64,000 bases of DNA. It comes from Marinobacterium marinum (GTDB lineage: Bacteria > Pseudomonadota > Gammaproteobacteria > Pseudomonadales > Balneatricaceae). The stretch covers positions 62,001-126,000 of the forward strand of contig NZ_JACEMT010000033.1 of the NCBI RefSeq assembly GCF_013868415.1, in the 5' to 3' direction. Position 1 is the stretch's first letter. Every line of letters begins with the position of its first letter. Positions 29,484-38,527 of this stretch are shown in pieces. Below the pieces are notes generated by a model. It did not search any database and had not been told where the DNA came from. It saw nothing but the letters and a program-made list of their open reading frames with translations. A program made the translations under genes and the position numbers.

Positions 29484-29490
29484 CACTTTC

Positions 29491-31173
29491 ATGAGCGAAA
29501 GCTTTGCTGAACTGTTTGAAGAATCCCTGCAAGACATTGCCATGACTCCGGGCACCCTGGTAATGGGTGAAGTTGTCGACATCGACAGCGACTGGGTCAC
29601 TGTTAACGCAGGCCTGAAATCTGAAGCAGTTATTCCCCGTGCGCAGTTCCTGAACGACAACAACGAACTGGAAATCCAGATCGGTGATTCCGTTAAGGTC
29701 GCACTGGAAGCGGTTGAAGACGGTTTCGGTGAAACCCGTCTGTCCCGTGAAAAAGCCAAGCGTGCTGAAGCCTGGGAAGTTCTGCAGAAGAAATTCGACG
29801 CAGAAGAAGTTGTCAAGGGTTACATCTCTGGCAAGGTCAAAGGTGGCTTCACTGTCAGCATCAACAACATCCAGGGCTTCCTGCCCGGTTCTCTGGTTGA
29901 TGTTCGTCCGGTACGTGACGTTGACCACCTGGAAGGCAAAGAGCTTGATTTCAAACTGATCAAGCTGGATCCGAAACGCAACAACATCGTTGTGTCTCGT
30001 CGTGCCGTTCTGCAGGAAGCTAACAGCGCTCAACGTGAAGAGCTGCTGGCTACCCTGGAAGAAGGTCAGATCGCCAAGGGTTACGTCAAGAACCTCACCA
30101 ACTACGGTGCGTTCATCGATCTGGGCGGCGTAGACGGTCTGCTGCATATCACTGATATGGCGTGGAAGCGCATCTCTCACCCGAGCGAAATGCTGAACCC
30201 GGGCGACGAGATCTCCGTCAAGATCATCAAGTTCGACAAGGAAACCAACCGCATCTCCCTCGGCCTGAAACAGCTGAGCGAAGACCCGTGGGATGACATC
30301 AAAGAACGTTACCCGGCCGGCTCCAAAGTTGCCGCTCGCGTCACCAACCTGACCGACTACGGTTGCTTTGCGTCCATCGAAGATGGCGTTGAAGGTCTGG
30401 TACACGTTTCCGAAATGTCCTGGACCAACAAGAACATCCACCCGTCCAAGATCGTCAACATCGGCGACGAAGTGGAAGTGATGATCCTGGATGTCGACGA
30501 AGAGCGTCGTCGTATCTCTCTGGGTATCAAGCAGTGCACTGCCAACCCGTGGACCTCCTTCTCCGAGCAGAACGCTGCCGGCGACAAAGTCAGCGGTACT
30601 ATCAAGACCATCACTGACTTCGGTATCTTCGTGGGTCTGGACAACGACCTGGACGGCCTGGTTCACATGTCCGATATTTCTTGGGACGCTGATCCGGAAA
30701 CCGCTCTGCGTCAGTTCAAGAAAGGCGACGAAGTTGAAGCCGTTATCCTGTCTATCGACGCCGAAAAAGAGCGCATCTCTCTGGGCGTCAAGCAGCTGGA
30801 AAGCGATCCGTTCGCTGAATACCTGGCCGCTAACGACAAGGGTACTATCGTAACCGGTACTGTTAAGAGCGTTGAGCCGAAAGCCGCTATCGTTGAGCTG
30901 GCTGAAGGCATTGAAGCGACTCTGAAAGTGTCTGAAATCGCTGCAGAGCGCATCGAAGACGCAACCACCGCTCTGAAAGTGGGTGAAACCGTCGAAGCCA
31001 AGATCACTGGTGTTGACCGTCGTAACCGCATCATCAACCTGTCTATCCGTGCGAAAGACCAGGCTGACGAGAAAGCGGCTATGAACGCAGTTCGCAACCA
31101 GGAAGTCGACGTTCCGGGACCGACCACTATCGGCGATCTGATCAAGCAGCAGATGGCCAACCAGAACAACTGA
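29491..31173 (+). CDS. rpsA: 30S ribosomal protein S1
   Basis: 560 residues with six S1 (OB-fold) repeats, each recognisable by the pattern G.V..I...G.FV....G..GL.H.S: for example [49 protein letters not shown] and [26 protein letters not shown]1 holds mRNA on the 30S subunit and opens structured leaders. Codon use is strongly optimised (cgt, ggt, gtt, ctg), unlike the neighbours, as for very highly expressed genes. cmk is not upstream and ihfB not downstream, which is unusual. Confidence 0.98.
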   Translation: MSESFAELFEESLQDIAMTPGTLVMGEVVDIDSDWVTVNAGLKSEAVIPRAQFLNDNNELEIQIGDSVKVALEAVEDGFGETRLSREKAKRAEAWEVLQKKFDAEEVVKGYISGKVKGGFTVSINNIQGFLPGSLVDVRPVRDVDHLEGKELDFKLIKLDPKRNNIVVSRRAVLQEANSAQREELLATLEEGQIAKGYVKNLTNYGAFIDLGGVDGLLHITDMAWKRISHPSEMLNPGDEISVKIIKFDKETNRISLGLKQLSEDPWDDIKERYPAGSKVAARVTNLTDYGCFASIEDGVEGLVHVSEMSWTNKNIHPSKIVNIGDEVEVMILDVDEERRRISLGIKQCTANPWTSFSEQNAAGDKVSGTIKTITDFGIFVGLDNDLDGLVHMSDISWDADPETALRQFKKGDEVEAVILSIDAEKERISLGVKQLESDPFAEYLAANDKGTIVTGTVKSVEPKAAIVELAEGIEATLKVSEIAAERIEDATTALKVGETVEAKITGVDRRNRIINLSIRAKDQADEKAAMNAVRNQEVDVPGPTTIGDLIKQQMANQNN

Positions 31174-31196
31174 TTTTCCTCTTCAGTTGCAACGCC

Positions 31197-31224
31197 AAGG
31201 GGCGCCGAAAGGCGCCCCTTTTTT
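31197..31224 (+). terminator. rho-independent terminator after rpsA
   Basis: AAGGGGCGCC, GAAA tetraloop, GGCGCCCCTT, then a run of T. A textbook intrinsic terminator 24 bases after rpsA, whose A-rich left flank could also serve the convergent ycgN transcript weakly. Confidence 0.93.
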
Positions 31225-31294
31225 ATGCCACAACCCCCGCTATTCCAACCGGAAACGATACGGTATCCGGCTCTATAGTCAGCGCCCGCCGGTG

Positions 31295-31738
31295 CTAGTC
31301 TTCATCCAGAACATAGTCAATCAGCTGGTCTTCATGGATTTCATTATCCTTGACCTCGTACACGCTAAGCACGGATGCATTGGCTTCAATCACCGATTGA
31401 CGCTCCCCCGTCAGCAGAGGATGCCAGTCGGGCAGATCTCGCTTTTCGTGAATCAAGCGATAACTGCAGGTAAACGGAAGCCAGTCAAAATTCTCGACAT
31501 CTTCCGGCTGCAGGCGAATGCAGGATGGCACCAGCTCACAACGCCGCTCATACTCGGTACACTGGCAATTATCCATATCGAGCAGGTGGCAGACGACCGT
31601 CGTATAGAACACCTCTTCGGTGTCTTCATCTTCAACCTTGTGCAGACAACACAACGCACAGCCATCGCACAGCGACTCCCACTCGGGCCGAGTCATTTCA
31701 TGCAACGCCTTACGCCGCCAAAACACTTCCTGCGCCAT
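31295..31738 (-). CDS. ycgN: YcgN family protein (UPF0260)
   Basis: 147 residues. Cysteine-rich motif LCDGCALCCLHKVED near residue 23, then CHLLDMDNCQCTEYERR and CIRLQPEDVENFDWLP, the conserved UPF0260 pattern (CxxCGxCC-like cluster, possible metal or Fe-S site). Function unknown. Last gene of rnd-ycgL-ycgN, an order conserved in several gammaproteobacteria; it starts 2 bases after ycgL. Confidence 0.9.
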   Translation of the reverse strand: MAQEVFWRRKALHEMTRPEWESLCDGCALCCLHKVEDEDTEEVFYTTVVCHLLDMDNCQCTEYERRCELVPSCIRLQPEDVENFDWLPFTCSYRLIHEKRDLPDWHPLLTGERQSVIEANASVLSVYEVKDNEIHEDQLIDYVLDED

Positions 31739-31740
31739 AC

Positions 31741-32031
31741 TCAGCGCACCCCGGTTTCAGGCCGATTCTTGAACAAATCGAGCATATAGTCATCTCTTAC
31801 CGGCGGCATCTGCAGGTAATATCCTCGCTCAGACACCTCATCGAGTAACTTGCCGGTATCCTTGACACGCCCCAGCTTGCGCTCGGCCGTTAATGGCATA
31901 TCCATCACGTGGATCGGAGTACCAAACATCTCCTGCAGCGCTTCCGGCACACGCTCCAACTGTTCGCGCTTCTCCACGTAAAGGTACATCTCGTCCTTAC
32001 GGTTACTCTTGAAAACACTGATGATTTTCAT
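31741..32031 (-). CDS. ycgL: YcgL domain protein
   Basis: 96 residues from the ATG of MKIISVFKSNRKDEMYLYVEK (a GTG directly ahead is possible). The conserved segments KDEMYLYV, LPEALQEMFG-like VPEALQEMFGTPIHVMDMPL and RGYYLQMPP identify YcgL, a small alpha/beta fold of unknown role. Sits between rnd and ycgN with near-zero spacing. Confidence 0.9.
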   Translation of the reverse strand: MKIISVFKSNRKDEMYLYVEKREQLERVPEALQEMFGTPIHVMDMPLTAERKLGRVKDTGKLLDEVSERGYYLQMPPVRDDYMLDLFKNRPETGVR

Positions 32032-32034
32032 CAC

Positions 32035-33216
32035 TCAACTCTTGTCAAACTGTTCTATTCGCGCCAGCAGCGCATCCCCGACCAGCGTCTTGCGCCAACC
32101 GGACAGACTGGGCGGCAAGCAATAATGGCCATGCTCATCATACGAGCGAATCAAGGCATCAAGGTCACGCTTGCGCAACAGCACCTCCGGCATCAGGCCA
32201 TTCCGCTCCGCCGATTGACGCCCGATGGCACGCAACTGCTTCAAGCGCTTGTTCCAGACATAATGCAACGGCCGGTCAATCGCTGACGGCGGATTGGTTT
32301 CTGCCGTGACTCGGGCATTTTGAATCACCTGCAGAATTTCTGCACCGTACTCACGCACCACCCGGCCACGCTGGATGATTTTGTCCAACTGCGGCTCTGT
32401 CGCCGGCACCTTCTCGGCGATTTCCAGCAATGCCTGATTACGCAGCAGACGATTGCGCGACAGATCACAGCGGCGACAGGTCAGTTCTCGCCACGCCGCC
32501 AAATCCCGCAGCACCGCCCGATGGTAGACATCAAAATGCCAGGCCTGACTGAAACGCTGAAAATAGCCATACGGGTCCTGATCATCCTGAGCGGCCACAT
32601 TTTCAGACAGGGCAGCACACTCTTCTTCCGCCCATGACAACCGTCCCTGCTGCTGCAATTGCTCACGCTGCAGCAGTGCCAGTGCCGGCAGGTAAGCCAC
32701 ATCAAGCGCCGCATAGTGCTCTTGCTCGGTGGTCAGCGGTCGTTGCAGCCAGTCCGATGTTGTTTCACCCTTGCCCAGCTCAACGCCCAACCGCTCCGAT
32801 ACCATCCGTTGCAGCCCCATGCTGAAGCCCCAGCCAACAAAGGCAGCACCGATCTGAGTATCGTACAGCGGCTCCGGCAGTACGCCGTAGCTATGGCGAA
32901 ACAACTCCAAATCCTCACTGCCCGCGTGTATAACCTTCAACACTTCCGGTGCGGCCAAGACCCGCGCCAAAGGCGACATGTCAGACACCTTGAGCGGGTC
33001 GATCAGGTAACAGCCCTGCTCGTCGGCAACCTGAATCAATCCAGGAATCGGATAGAAGGTTTCCGTACGCATGAACTCCGTATCCAGCGCTACCAGCGGC
33101 TGCTTCAACCAGCGTGCGGCATGCTCGGCAAGCGCCGCATCATCCAGTATATGTACCGGGGTCGCGGCACGAGCTTCAAGGTTGCGCCAGTCATAGCGTT
33201 GGCTCAGATCACACAT
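32035..33216 (-). CDS. rnd: ribonuclease D
   Basis: 393 residues from the ATG preceded by GGAG; a GTG two codons earlier lies too near that site. 3'-5' exoribonuclease that trims tRNA precursors. DEDDy catalytic residues: DTEF at 45-48, [10 protein letters not shown] (Asp), and the last Y..LDV.Y block [14 protein letters not shown]. An HRDC domain follows ([18 protein letters not shown], then [13 protein letters not shown]). It overlaps recR by 8 bases and heads rnd-ycgL-ycgN, so it is probably translated from the long dnaX-ybaB-recR transcript. Confidence 0.95.
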   Translation of the reverse strand: MCDLSQRYDWRNLEARAATPVHILDDAALAEHAARWLKQPLVALDTEFMRTETFYPIPGLIQVADEQGCYLIDPLKVSDMSPLARVLAAPEVLKVIHAGSEDLELFRHSYGVLPEPLYDTQIGAAFVGWGFSMGLQRMVSERLGVELGKGETTSDWLQRPLTTEQEHYAALDVAYLPALALLQREQLQQQGRLSWAEEECAALSENVAAQDDQDPYGYFQRFSQAWHFDVYHRAVLRDLAAWRELTCRRCDLSRNRLLRNQALLEIAEKVPATEPQLDKIIQRGRVVREYGAEILQVIQNARVTAETNPPSAIDRPLHYVWNKRLKQLRAIGRQSAERNGLMPEVLLRKRDLDALIRSYDEHGHYCLPPSLSGWRKTLVGDALLARIEQFDKS

Positions 33217-33823
33217 CAGCACTCCGTTTCAATGAACGCCGCCCGGCAAAGGCATGCGCCAGCGTTCCACCATCAACAAATTCAAGCTCGCCACCAACCG
33301 GCACACCGTGCGCGATACGGGTAATATTAACCGAGCTTTGCTGCAACTGTTCAGCAATATAGTGCGCTGTTGCCTCACCTTCGACCGTCGGATTGGTCGC
33401 CAGAATCAACTCGCTGACATTGCCCTGATCAACACGCGCAAACAACTGCTCCAGCCCCAACTCTTCCGGCCCGATGCCATCGATTGGAGACAAGTGCCCT
33501 TTCAAAACAAAATAGACACCGTTAAAGCCACCGGTCTGTTCAACCGCCATCAGATCAACCGGAGATTCCAGTACACAGATCACGGAGGCATCCCGGGTTC
33601 CATCCTCACAGACCGCACATATCTCACGCTCGGACAGGTTACGGCAGCGTCGACATTCACCGATATTCTCCACCGCCTGCTCCAGCGCTACCGACAGGCT
33701 CAAAGCACCACGTCGATCACGCTCCAGCAGGTGCAGCGCCATCCGCTGGGCCGACTTGGGGCCGACTCCGGGCAATGCGCGCAGCGCGCTGATCAGTTCT
33801 TGTAACAAGGGACTCAGGTTCAT
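33209..33823 (-). CDS. recR: recombination protein RecR
   Basis: 204 residues. Helix-hairpin-helix [17 protein letters not shown] at the N-terminus; C4 zinc finger [22 protein letters not shown] domain with [18 protein letters not shown] and [15 protein letters not shown]. RecR forms a DNA clamp that with RecO and RecF loads RecA at gaps. Follows ybaB by 2 bases in the standard dnaX-ybaB-recR order. Confidence 0.97.
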   Translation of the reverse strand: MNLSPLLQELISALRALPGVGPKSAQRMALHLLERDRRGALSLSVALEQAVENIGECRRCRNLSEREICAVCEDGTRDASVICVLESPVDLMAVEQTGGFNGVYFVLKGHLSPIDGIGPEELGLEQLFARVDQGNVSELILATNPTVEGEATAHYIAEQLQQSSVNITRIAHGVPVGGELEFVDGGTLAHAFAGRRSLKRSADV

Positions 33824-33825
33824 TA

Positions 33826-34152
33826 TCAGAACGGCATCTTGAAGCCCGGCGGCATACCCATGCCACTGGTGACCTTGGACATGCGTTCCTGCGTATTCTG
33901 CTCGACCTTGCGCACAGCATCATTCACTGCCGCCGCAATCAGGTCTTCCAGAATCTCCTTGTCTTCTTCCATCAGGCTTTCGTCAATCTGCACCGCTTTG
34001 ACATCATGACGGCCATTCATGGTGATCTTGACCAAGCCGGCACCAGACTCACCCTCGACTTCGGCACGTTGCACCTCTTCCTGTGCCTTCTGCATCTCTT
34101 CCTGCATTTTCTGGGCCTGCTTCATCAGGTTCCCCATGCCACCTTTCATCAT
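33826..34152 (-). CDS. ybaB: YbaB/EbfC nucleoid-associated protein
   Basis: 108 residues starting [25 protein letters not shown] lies 7 bases ahead of this ATG while two earlier ATGs are crowded by it. Dimeric DNA-binding protein. [42 protein letters not shown] and the end [13 protein letters not shown] match E. coli YbaB almost residue for residue. Lies between dnaX and recR. Confidence 0.96.
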   Translation of the reverse strand: MMKGGMGNLMKQAQKMQEEMQKAQEEVQRAEVEGESGAGLVKITMNGRHDVKAVQIDESLMEEDKEILEDLIAAAVNDAVRKVEQNTQERMSKVTSGMGMPPGFKMPF

Positions 34153-34183
34153 GCTCATGCTCCTGTTATTCAATCAGTCAAAA

Positions 34184-35986
34184 TCAATCGATAGGTCGTA
34201 CCGAATCATAATCGATACGCGCTCCAAAATGCTCTATCAGTGTCTGCACGCACACATCAGCTTCTATCGCCTTAACGGCTTCCAGCCGTCGCTCTGCACG
34301 CTTGCGCTCAGCGCGCTGCGCTGGTGTCTCACGGGTCTGTTCAGCCTTAATAAATTCGATTCGGCAGTCACTCCCGCGAGCCTGTAACAGCGCCTCTTGA
34401 ATCCGTTCACGCCGATCGCCACTGAGCAGAGCCTCCTGCTCAGGCGTGTAATGGAAACGCAGCAGCCCCACCTCTTCGACTTCCAGCGACAGGTTGCGTG
34501 CCAGACTTTCAGCCATGCCGGTCAAGCCCAGACTCGCCAACAGCTCGGCCCAACTTTCATTCTCAGGTGCCAGTGCAGCCGGCACTCCGGGCCGGCCTTC
34601 AACCATCTCCGATTGAGGCTCCGGAGCTACGCTATGCGCTGTAACCGGCCGGTCAGGGTTTTGCGCTACCGGCTGTACAGAATCAATGTCAGCCGGCCGG
34701 GACTTTTTTGGTTGCACATCCTCGTCGGCCAAATCAGGGGGCAGCGCCTCCCAGGGCGGGATATCATTCGGCGGCATTGGTGCCGGCACTTCAGGCTCAG
34801 GAGGCGCCACCGGCTGCCGTTCCGCCGACTCAGCGACCGAAGACGGCACAGCGACATCGCCGCAGGACTGTGCTTTCGGCGCTTCGGGTGCAGGGCGCTG
34901 CCCAGCCGGGCGGAATGCCAACATGCGCAGCAGGGTCATCTCCAGCCCTTCTCTTGGCTCGGGCACAAAGGGCAAGTCCTTGCGACCCATAAGGGCAACC
35001 TGATAGTACAGCTGAACCTCTTCGGCACGCATTCGCTGTGCCAACGCCATGACTTGCTCACGATCCCCCAGGCTATTATCCACCGCCGCCGGCACCACCT
35101 GCGCCAATGCAACCCGATGCAACAGACTGACAATATCACCCAACACACCGGAATAGTCCGGTGCAAACCCGGCCAGCGACTGCACGACCTCCAGCACAGC
35201 CTGAGGCTGTTGCGCTGCCACATGTTCAAGAATGCTGTATACCAACTGCTGATCAATGGTGCCCAGCATGGTGCGCACATCCGCCTCATGTACGGAACCG
35301 GCTCCAAAGGCTATCGCCTGGTCCGTCAAACTGAGAGCATCTCGCATCGAGCCATCCGCCGAACGGGCCAGCAGCCAGAGTGCAGGCGTTTCGAAGGGTA
35401 TCGACTCCGCTTCCAGGACATGATCCAGATGCTGCTGAATACGCTCGGCGGTGAGGTTTTTCAGGTTGAACTGCAGGCAACGCGACAGCACGGTCATCGG
35501 CAGTTTCTGTGGATCGGTGGTTGCCAACAGGAATTTGACGTGCGGTGGCGGCTCTTCCAGTGTTTTCAACAACGCGTTGAACGAGCTGTTGGAGAGCATG
35601 TGCACCTCGTCAATGAGGTATACCTTAAAACGCCCATGGGTGGGCGCATACTGGACATTTTCCAGTAGCTCGCGAGTGTCTTCGACCTTGGTCCGCGAGG
35701 CTGCGTCGACCTCGATCAGATCGACAAAACGCCCTTCGGCAATCTCGGTACAGGCACTGCATTGCCCACAGGGCTCGGACGACACGCCCTGTTCACAATT
35801 CAGCGACTTGGCGAACAGGCGTGCAATGGAGGTCTTCCCCACCCCTCGCGTCCCGGTAAACAGATAGGCATGGTGCAACCGTCCGTCATCCAGGGCATTC
35901 ACCAGCGCTTTCAGGACATGTTCCTGTCCCACCATTTCCGCAAAGCGTTTGGGCCGCCATTTACGTGCCAGTACCTGATAGCTCAT
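34184..35986 (-). CDS. dnaX: DNA polymerase III subunits tau and gamma
   Basis: 600 residues from MSYQVLARKWRPKRFAEMVG. Clamp-loader ATPase that also ties polymerases to the helicase. Walker A FTGTRGVGKT at 43-52; zinc site CEQGVSSEPCGQCSAC; Walker B VYLIDEVHML; sensor 1 FLLATTDPQKLP; SRC motif VLSRCLQFNL. After about residue 365 comes a Pro/Glu-rich linker, then the tau-only C-terminus. At codon 428 an E. coli-type slippery site allows a shorter gamma of 432 residues ending VPAG (listed separately). First gene of dnaX-ybaB-recR-rnd. Confidence 0.97.
   Translation of the reverse strand: MSYQVLARKWRPKRFAEMVGQEHVLKALVNALDDGRLHHAYLFTGTRGVGKTSIARLFAKSLNCEQGVSSEPCGQCSACTEIAEGRFVDLIEVDAASRTKVEDTRELLENVQYAPTHGRFKVYLIDEVHMLSNSSFNALLKTLEEPPPHVKFLLATTDPQKLPMTVLSRCLQFNLKNLTAERIQQHLDHVLEAESIPFETPALWLLARSADGSMRDALSLTDQAIAFGAGSVHEADVRTMLGTIDQQLVYSILEHVAAQQPQAVLEVVQSLAGFAPDYSGVLGDIVSLLHRVALAQVVPAAVDNSLGDREQVMALAQRMRAEEVQLYYQVALMGRKDLPFVPEPREGLEMTLLRMLAFRPAGQRPAPEAPKAQSCGDVAVPSSVAESAERQPVAPPEPEVPAPMPPNDIPPWEALPPDLADEDVQPKKSRPADIDSVQPVAQNPDRPVTAHSVAPEPQSEMVEGRPGVPAALAPENESWAELLASLGLTGMAESLARNLSLEVEEVGLLRFHYTPEQEALLSGDRRERIQEALLQARGSDCRIEFIKAEQTRETPAQRAERKRAERRLEAVKAIEADVCVQTLIEHFGARIDYDSVRPID
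34669..34723 (-). promoter_or_regulatory. programmed -1 frameshift cassette in dnaX (tau/gamma)
   Basis: Reading on the reverse strand: Shine-Dalgarno-like GAGG (34720-34723), 10 bases, slippery A AAA AAG (34703-34709, in phase as CCA AAA AAG), 6-base spacer, then hairpin CCGGCTG/CAGCCGG (34669-34696) with extra ACA/TGT pairs inside. In the -1 frame the codons GTC CCG GCC GGC lead to TGA at 34689-34691. Same three parts and nearly the same spacing as in E. coli dnaX. Confidence 0.88.
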
Positions 35987-36165
35987 GCTGCCTCGTTGCC
36001 GATTTTGAACATACTCATGGGCGCGAATCTTACCATGCTTTCCTGCCTGGTGCCGCACAACAGCGTGACGCGTCGTCGACCGATTTGTCCCGATTGGTAA
36101 CGGTTTGCTTTCTCCCGCCTTTCGATTAAAACTAGACGGCTCAGCATCCCCTGGCGACGGTAGTG

Positions 36166-36654
36166 ATGAAAACCAACAAGACTAAAAAAATAGATCGCAT
36201 CGACCGCAACATCCTGACCATCCTTCAGCAGGAAGGGCGCATTTCCTACACTGAATTGGCCGACCGGGTCGGGCTGTCCACCACGCCCTGTATGGAGCGA
36301 GTCAAACGCCTCGAACGCGACGGTATTATCACGGGATACCGCGCCACGGTGAACCCGGAACGGCTGAACTACAACTTACTGGTATTTGTCGAAATCGCCT
36401 TGTCCTACCAGTCCCCCGATGCCTTTGAGCGCTTCAGCCACGCCGTCCGCACCCTGCCCTATGTGATGGAATGTCACCTGGTCTCCGGCGACGCCGATTA
36501 CCTGCTCAAGGCTCGCCTGCACGACATGTCGCAGTACCGCGAACTGCTCGGCGACATGCTGCTCACGCTGCCGGGCGTCAAGAACTCCAAGTCCTATATC
36601 GTGATGGAAGAGATCAAGGAAGAAAGTACATTGCCGGTCGAAATATCCGGTTGA
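36166..36654 (+). CDS. lrp: Lrp/AsnC family transcriptional regulator
   Basis: 162 residues from the ATG of MKTNKTKKIDRIDRNILTILQQEGRISY. The HTH TELADRVGLSTTPCMERVKRLERDGIITGY is that of Lrp itself (STTPCLERVKRLE). The RAM effector domain follows (LLVFVEIALSYQSPDAFERFSHAVRTLPYVMECHLVSGDADYLLK). Leucine/alanine-responsive global regulator, or a close DadR-like relative. Divergent from dnaX and placed before an alanine/glycine symporter; alanine catabolic genes lie 7-10 kb downstream and carry a candidate operator. Confidence 0.92.
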   Translation: MKTNKTKKIDRIDRNILTILQQEGRISYTELADRVGLSTTPCMERVKRLERDGIITGYRATVNPERLNYNLLVFVEIALSYQSPDAFERFSHAVRTLPYVMECHLVSGDADYLLKARLHDMSQYRELLGDMLLTLPGVKNSKSYIVMEEIKEESTLPVEISG

Positions 36655-37109
36655 TTATCCGAGAACATGGCGCTCATACAGGCAAATTTTCTTTGACCTC
36701 CCTGTCGCCATCATTAGTATAGAAAATGTCACGCTTTCCATAAGAAGAACTCGAGGATGCAGCCGATGACGCGACTTTCCCGCCCCCGCCCCGCGATCAA
36801 CCGGCCCCTGCTTCATTGCCTTGCGACAGAACCCATCGACCTTATCGGTATCCACCGATACTGACAGATCGACTGCAAAAGAAGAAACAGAGATTTCTAC
36901 CAAAAACACAGCCAACTACGTGATTATTCGGGTTTCAGGGATGAAAATCAGAAGAAAACAACACTGCATCACCGACACACACCCAGCCTCGCGCCCACAC
37001 GTCCCGACTGAATGTCCGCGTCCGTGTGCGGCAATCGAGACCTTTTCACAACTGTTCGCTCCAGCTATCGCGTGCGGTTACCAACACGACCTGATGGAGG
37101 TATACATTG
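36655..37109 (+). other. long leader/intergenic region before the AGCS symporter
   Basis: 455 bases without a convincing gene. It holds a good promoter at its left end, a 7-bp hairpin TATCGGT/ACCGATA (36843-36860) and the GGAGG ribosome site at 37095-37100. A glycine riboswitch is common ahead of such symporters, but I see none of its conserved core. If the promoter is the one that matters, the leader is about 380 bases. Confidence 0.5.
36693..36720 (+). promoter_or_regulatory. candidate promoter for the AGCS symporter transcript
   Basis: TTGACC at 36693-36698, 16-base spacer, TAGTAT at 36715-36720. It lies right after lrp and points to the symporter gene. Confidence 0.5.
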
Positions 37110-38459
37110 ATGGAAACCATTGAATCAGCTATCCGAGCGATCAACGGCGTTGTCTGGGGGCCCATGATGCTGGTCCTCATCCTGGGCGTCGGTCTGTTCC
37201 TGTCGCTCGGATTGAAACTGGTCCCCATCCTCAAGATCGGCACGGGCTTCAAGCTCCTGTGGGGAGGACGTACGGCAGCATCCGGTGATGAAGAAAAAGG
37301 GGAGATCCCGCCGTTTCAGGCCCTGATGACGGCCATGTCAGCCACCGTGGGCACCGGTAATATTGCCGGTGTCGCGACCGCCATTTTTCTGGGCGGCCCC
37401 GGCGCCCTGTTCTGGATGTGGATTACCGCCCTGATCGGCATGGCCACCAAGTATTCAGAGGCCGTACTGGCCGTACGCTATCGTGAAACAGATGAAAAGG
37501 GCCAGCATGTTGGCGGTCCCATGTACTACATCAAAAACGGACTGGGCAAAAACTGGGCCTGGATGGGTGTCGTCTTTGCCATTTTTGGTGCCTGTGCCGG
37601 ATTCGGTATCGGCAACACCGTGCAGTCCAACTCCGTTGCCGATGTGTTGCATGCCAATTTCTCCATTCCGACCTGGGTCAGCGGTGTCATCATGGCCACA
37701 CTGGTTGGCGCCGTCCTGATTGGCGGCATCAAACGGATCGGCCAAGTCGCCGGAGCACTGGTCCCTTTCATGGCCATTTCATACCTGATTGCCGGCCTGG
37801 TTGTGCTTGCCATCAACGCCCACCTGCTGCCACAGGCGTTCGAGCTGATTTTCACCCATGCTTTTTCCCCCGTTGCCGCACAAGGCGGGTTCGCGGGAGC
37901 GGCCGTCTGGGCCGCCATTCGTTTCGGTGTTGCGCGAGGCGTCTTTTCCAATGAGGCCGGCCTGGGTTCCGCTCCCATTGCCCACGCCGCCGCACAAACC
38001 CACAACCCCGTACGCCAGGGGCTGGTCGCAATGCTGGGAACCTTTTTGGACACACTGGTCATCTGCACAATCACCGGACTGGTTATTGTCAGCTCCGGCG
38101 TCTGGACCGGCGGCGAATCCGGTGCAGCCCTGACCAGCCAGGCTTTCGCCACGGCCCTGCCCTCCTTCGGCAACTATCTGGTTGCGGTTGCACTGGCGAT
38201 TTTTGCATTCACGACAATCATTGGCTGGTCCTTCTATGGTGAACGCTGCATCGAATTCCTGTTTGGCATCAAAGCCGTTTTGCCCTACCGTATTCTGTGG
38301 ATCATCGCCATCCCGCTGGGAGCCACACTCAGCCTGGACTTTGTCTGGCTGGTAGCCGATACCTTGAATGCCATGATGGCCATTCCCAACCTGGTTGCCC
38401 TGGCACTGCTCAGCCCGGTGGTCTTCCAACTGACGCGCGACTACTTCAGCAAACATTAA
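37110..38459 (+). CDS. alanine/glycine:cation symporter (AGCS family)
   Basis: 449 residues, about ten membrane helices. GGAGG ribosome site; a TTG directly before the ATG is unlikely. The conserved block PPFQALMTAMSATVGTGNIAGVATAIFLGGPGALFWMWI and MATKYSEAVLAVRYR near the N-terminus, and ARGVFSNEAGLGSAPIAHAAA in the middle, are diagnostic of AGCS transporters such as AlsT/AgcS. Imports alanine or glycine with sodium or protons. Next to lrp and in the same region as dadA-ridA-alr, so alanine is the likely substrate. Confidence 0.93.
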   Translation: METIESAIRAINGVVWGPMMLVLILGVGLFLSLGLKLVPILKIGTGFKLLWGGRTAASGDEEKGEIPPFQALMTAMSATVGTGNIAGVATAIFLGGPGALFWMWITALIGMATKYSEAVLAVRYRETDEKGQHVGGPMYYIKNGLGKNWAWMGVVFAIFGACAGFGIGNTVQSNSVADVLHANFSIPTWVSGVIMATLVGAVLIGGIKRIGQVAGALVPFMAISYLIAGLVVLAINAHLLPQAFELIFTHAFSPVAAQGGFAGAAVWAAIRFGVARGVFSNEAGLGSAPIAHAAAQTHNPVRQGLVAMLGTFLDTLVICTITGLVIVSSGVWTGGESGAALTSQAFATALPSFGNYLVAVALAIFAFTTIIGWSFYGERCIEFLFGIKAVLPYRILWIIAIPLGATLSLDFVWLVADTLNAMMAIPNLVALALLSPVVFQLTRDYFSKH

Positions 38460-38527
38460 TGCCCGCACTCAATCTCCCGAACATTCACTCCAGAGGTTGA
38501 GTGCTGCCCCCGGCTACGGAGACATGA

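Noticed and set aside
29458-30666. 402-codon reverse frame
   Set aside because: Antisense of rpsA, caused by its strong codon bias.
29491-31173. recent horizontal transfer of rpsA because its codon use differs from neighbours
   Set aside because: The bias is the usual one of a very highly expressed ribosomal protein gene.
36655-37109. glycine riboswitch before the AGCS gene
   Set aside because: The conserved aptamer core sequences are not visible by eye; only a simple hairpin is present.
36821-37123. 100-codon frame in the AGCS leader
   Set aside because: Runs into the symporter start, has atypical composition and no similarity.
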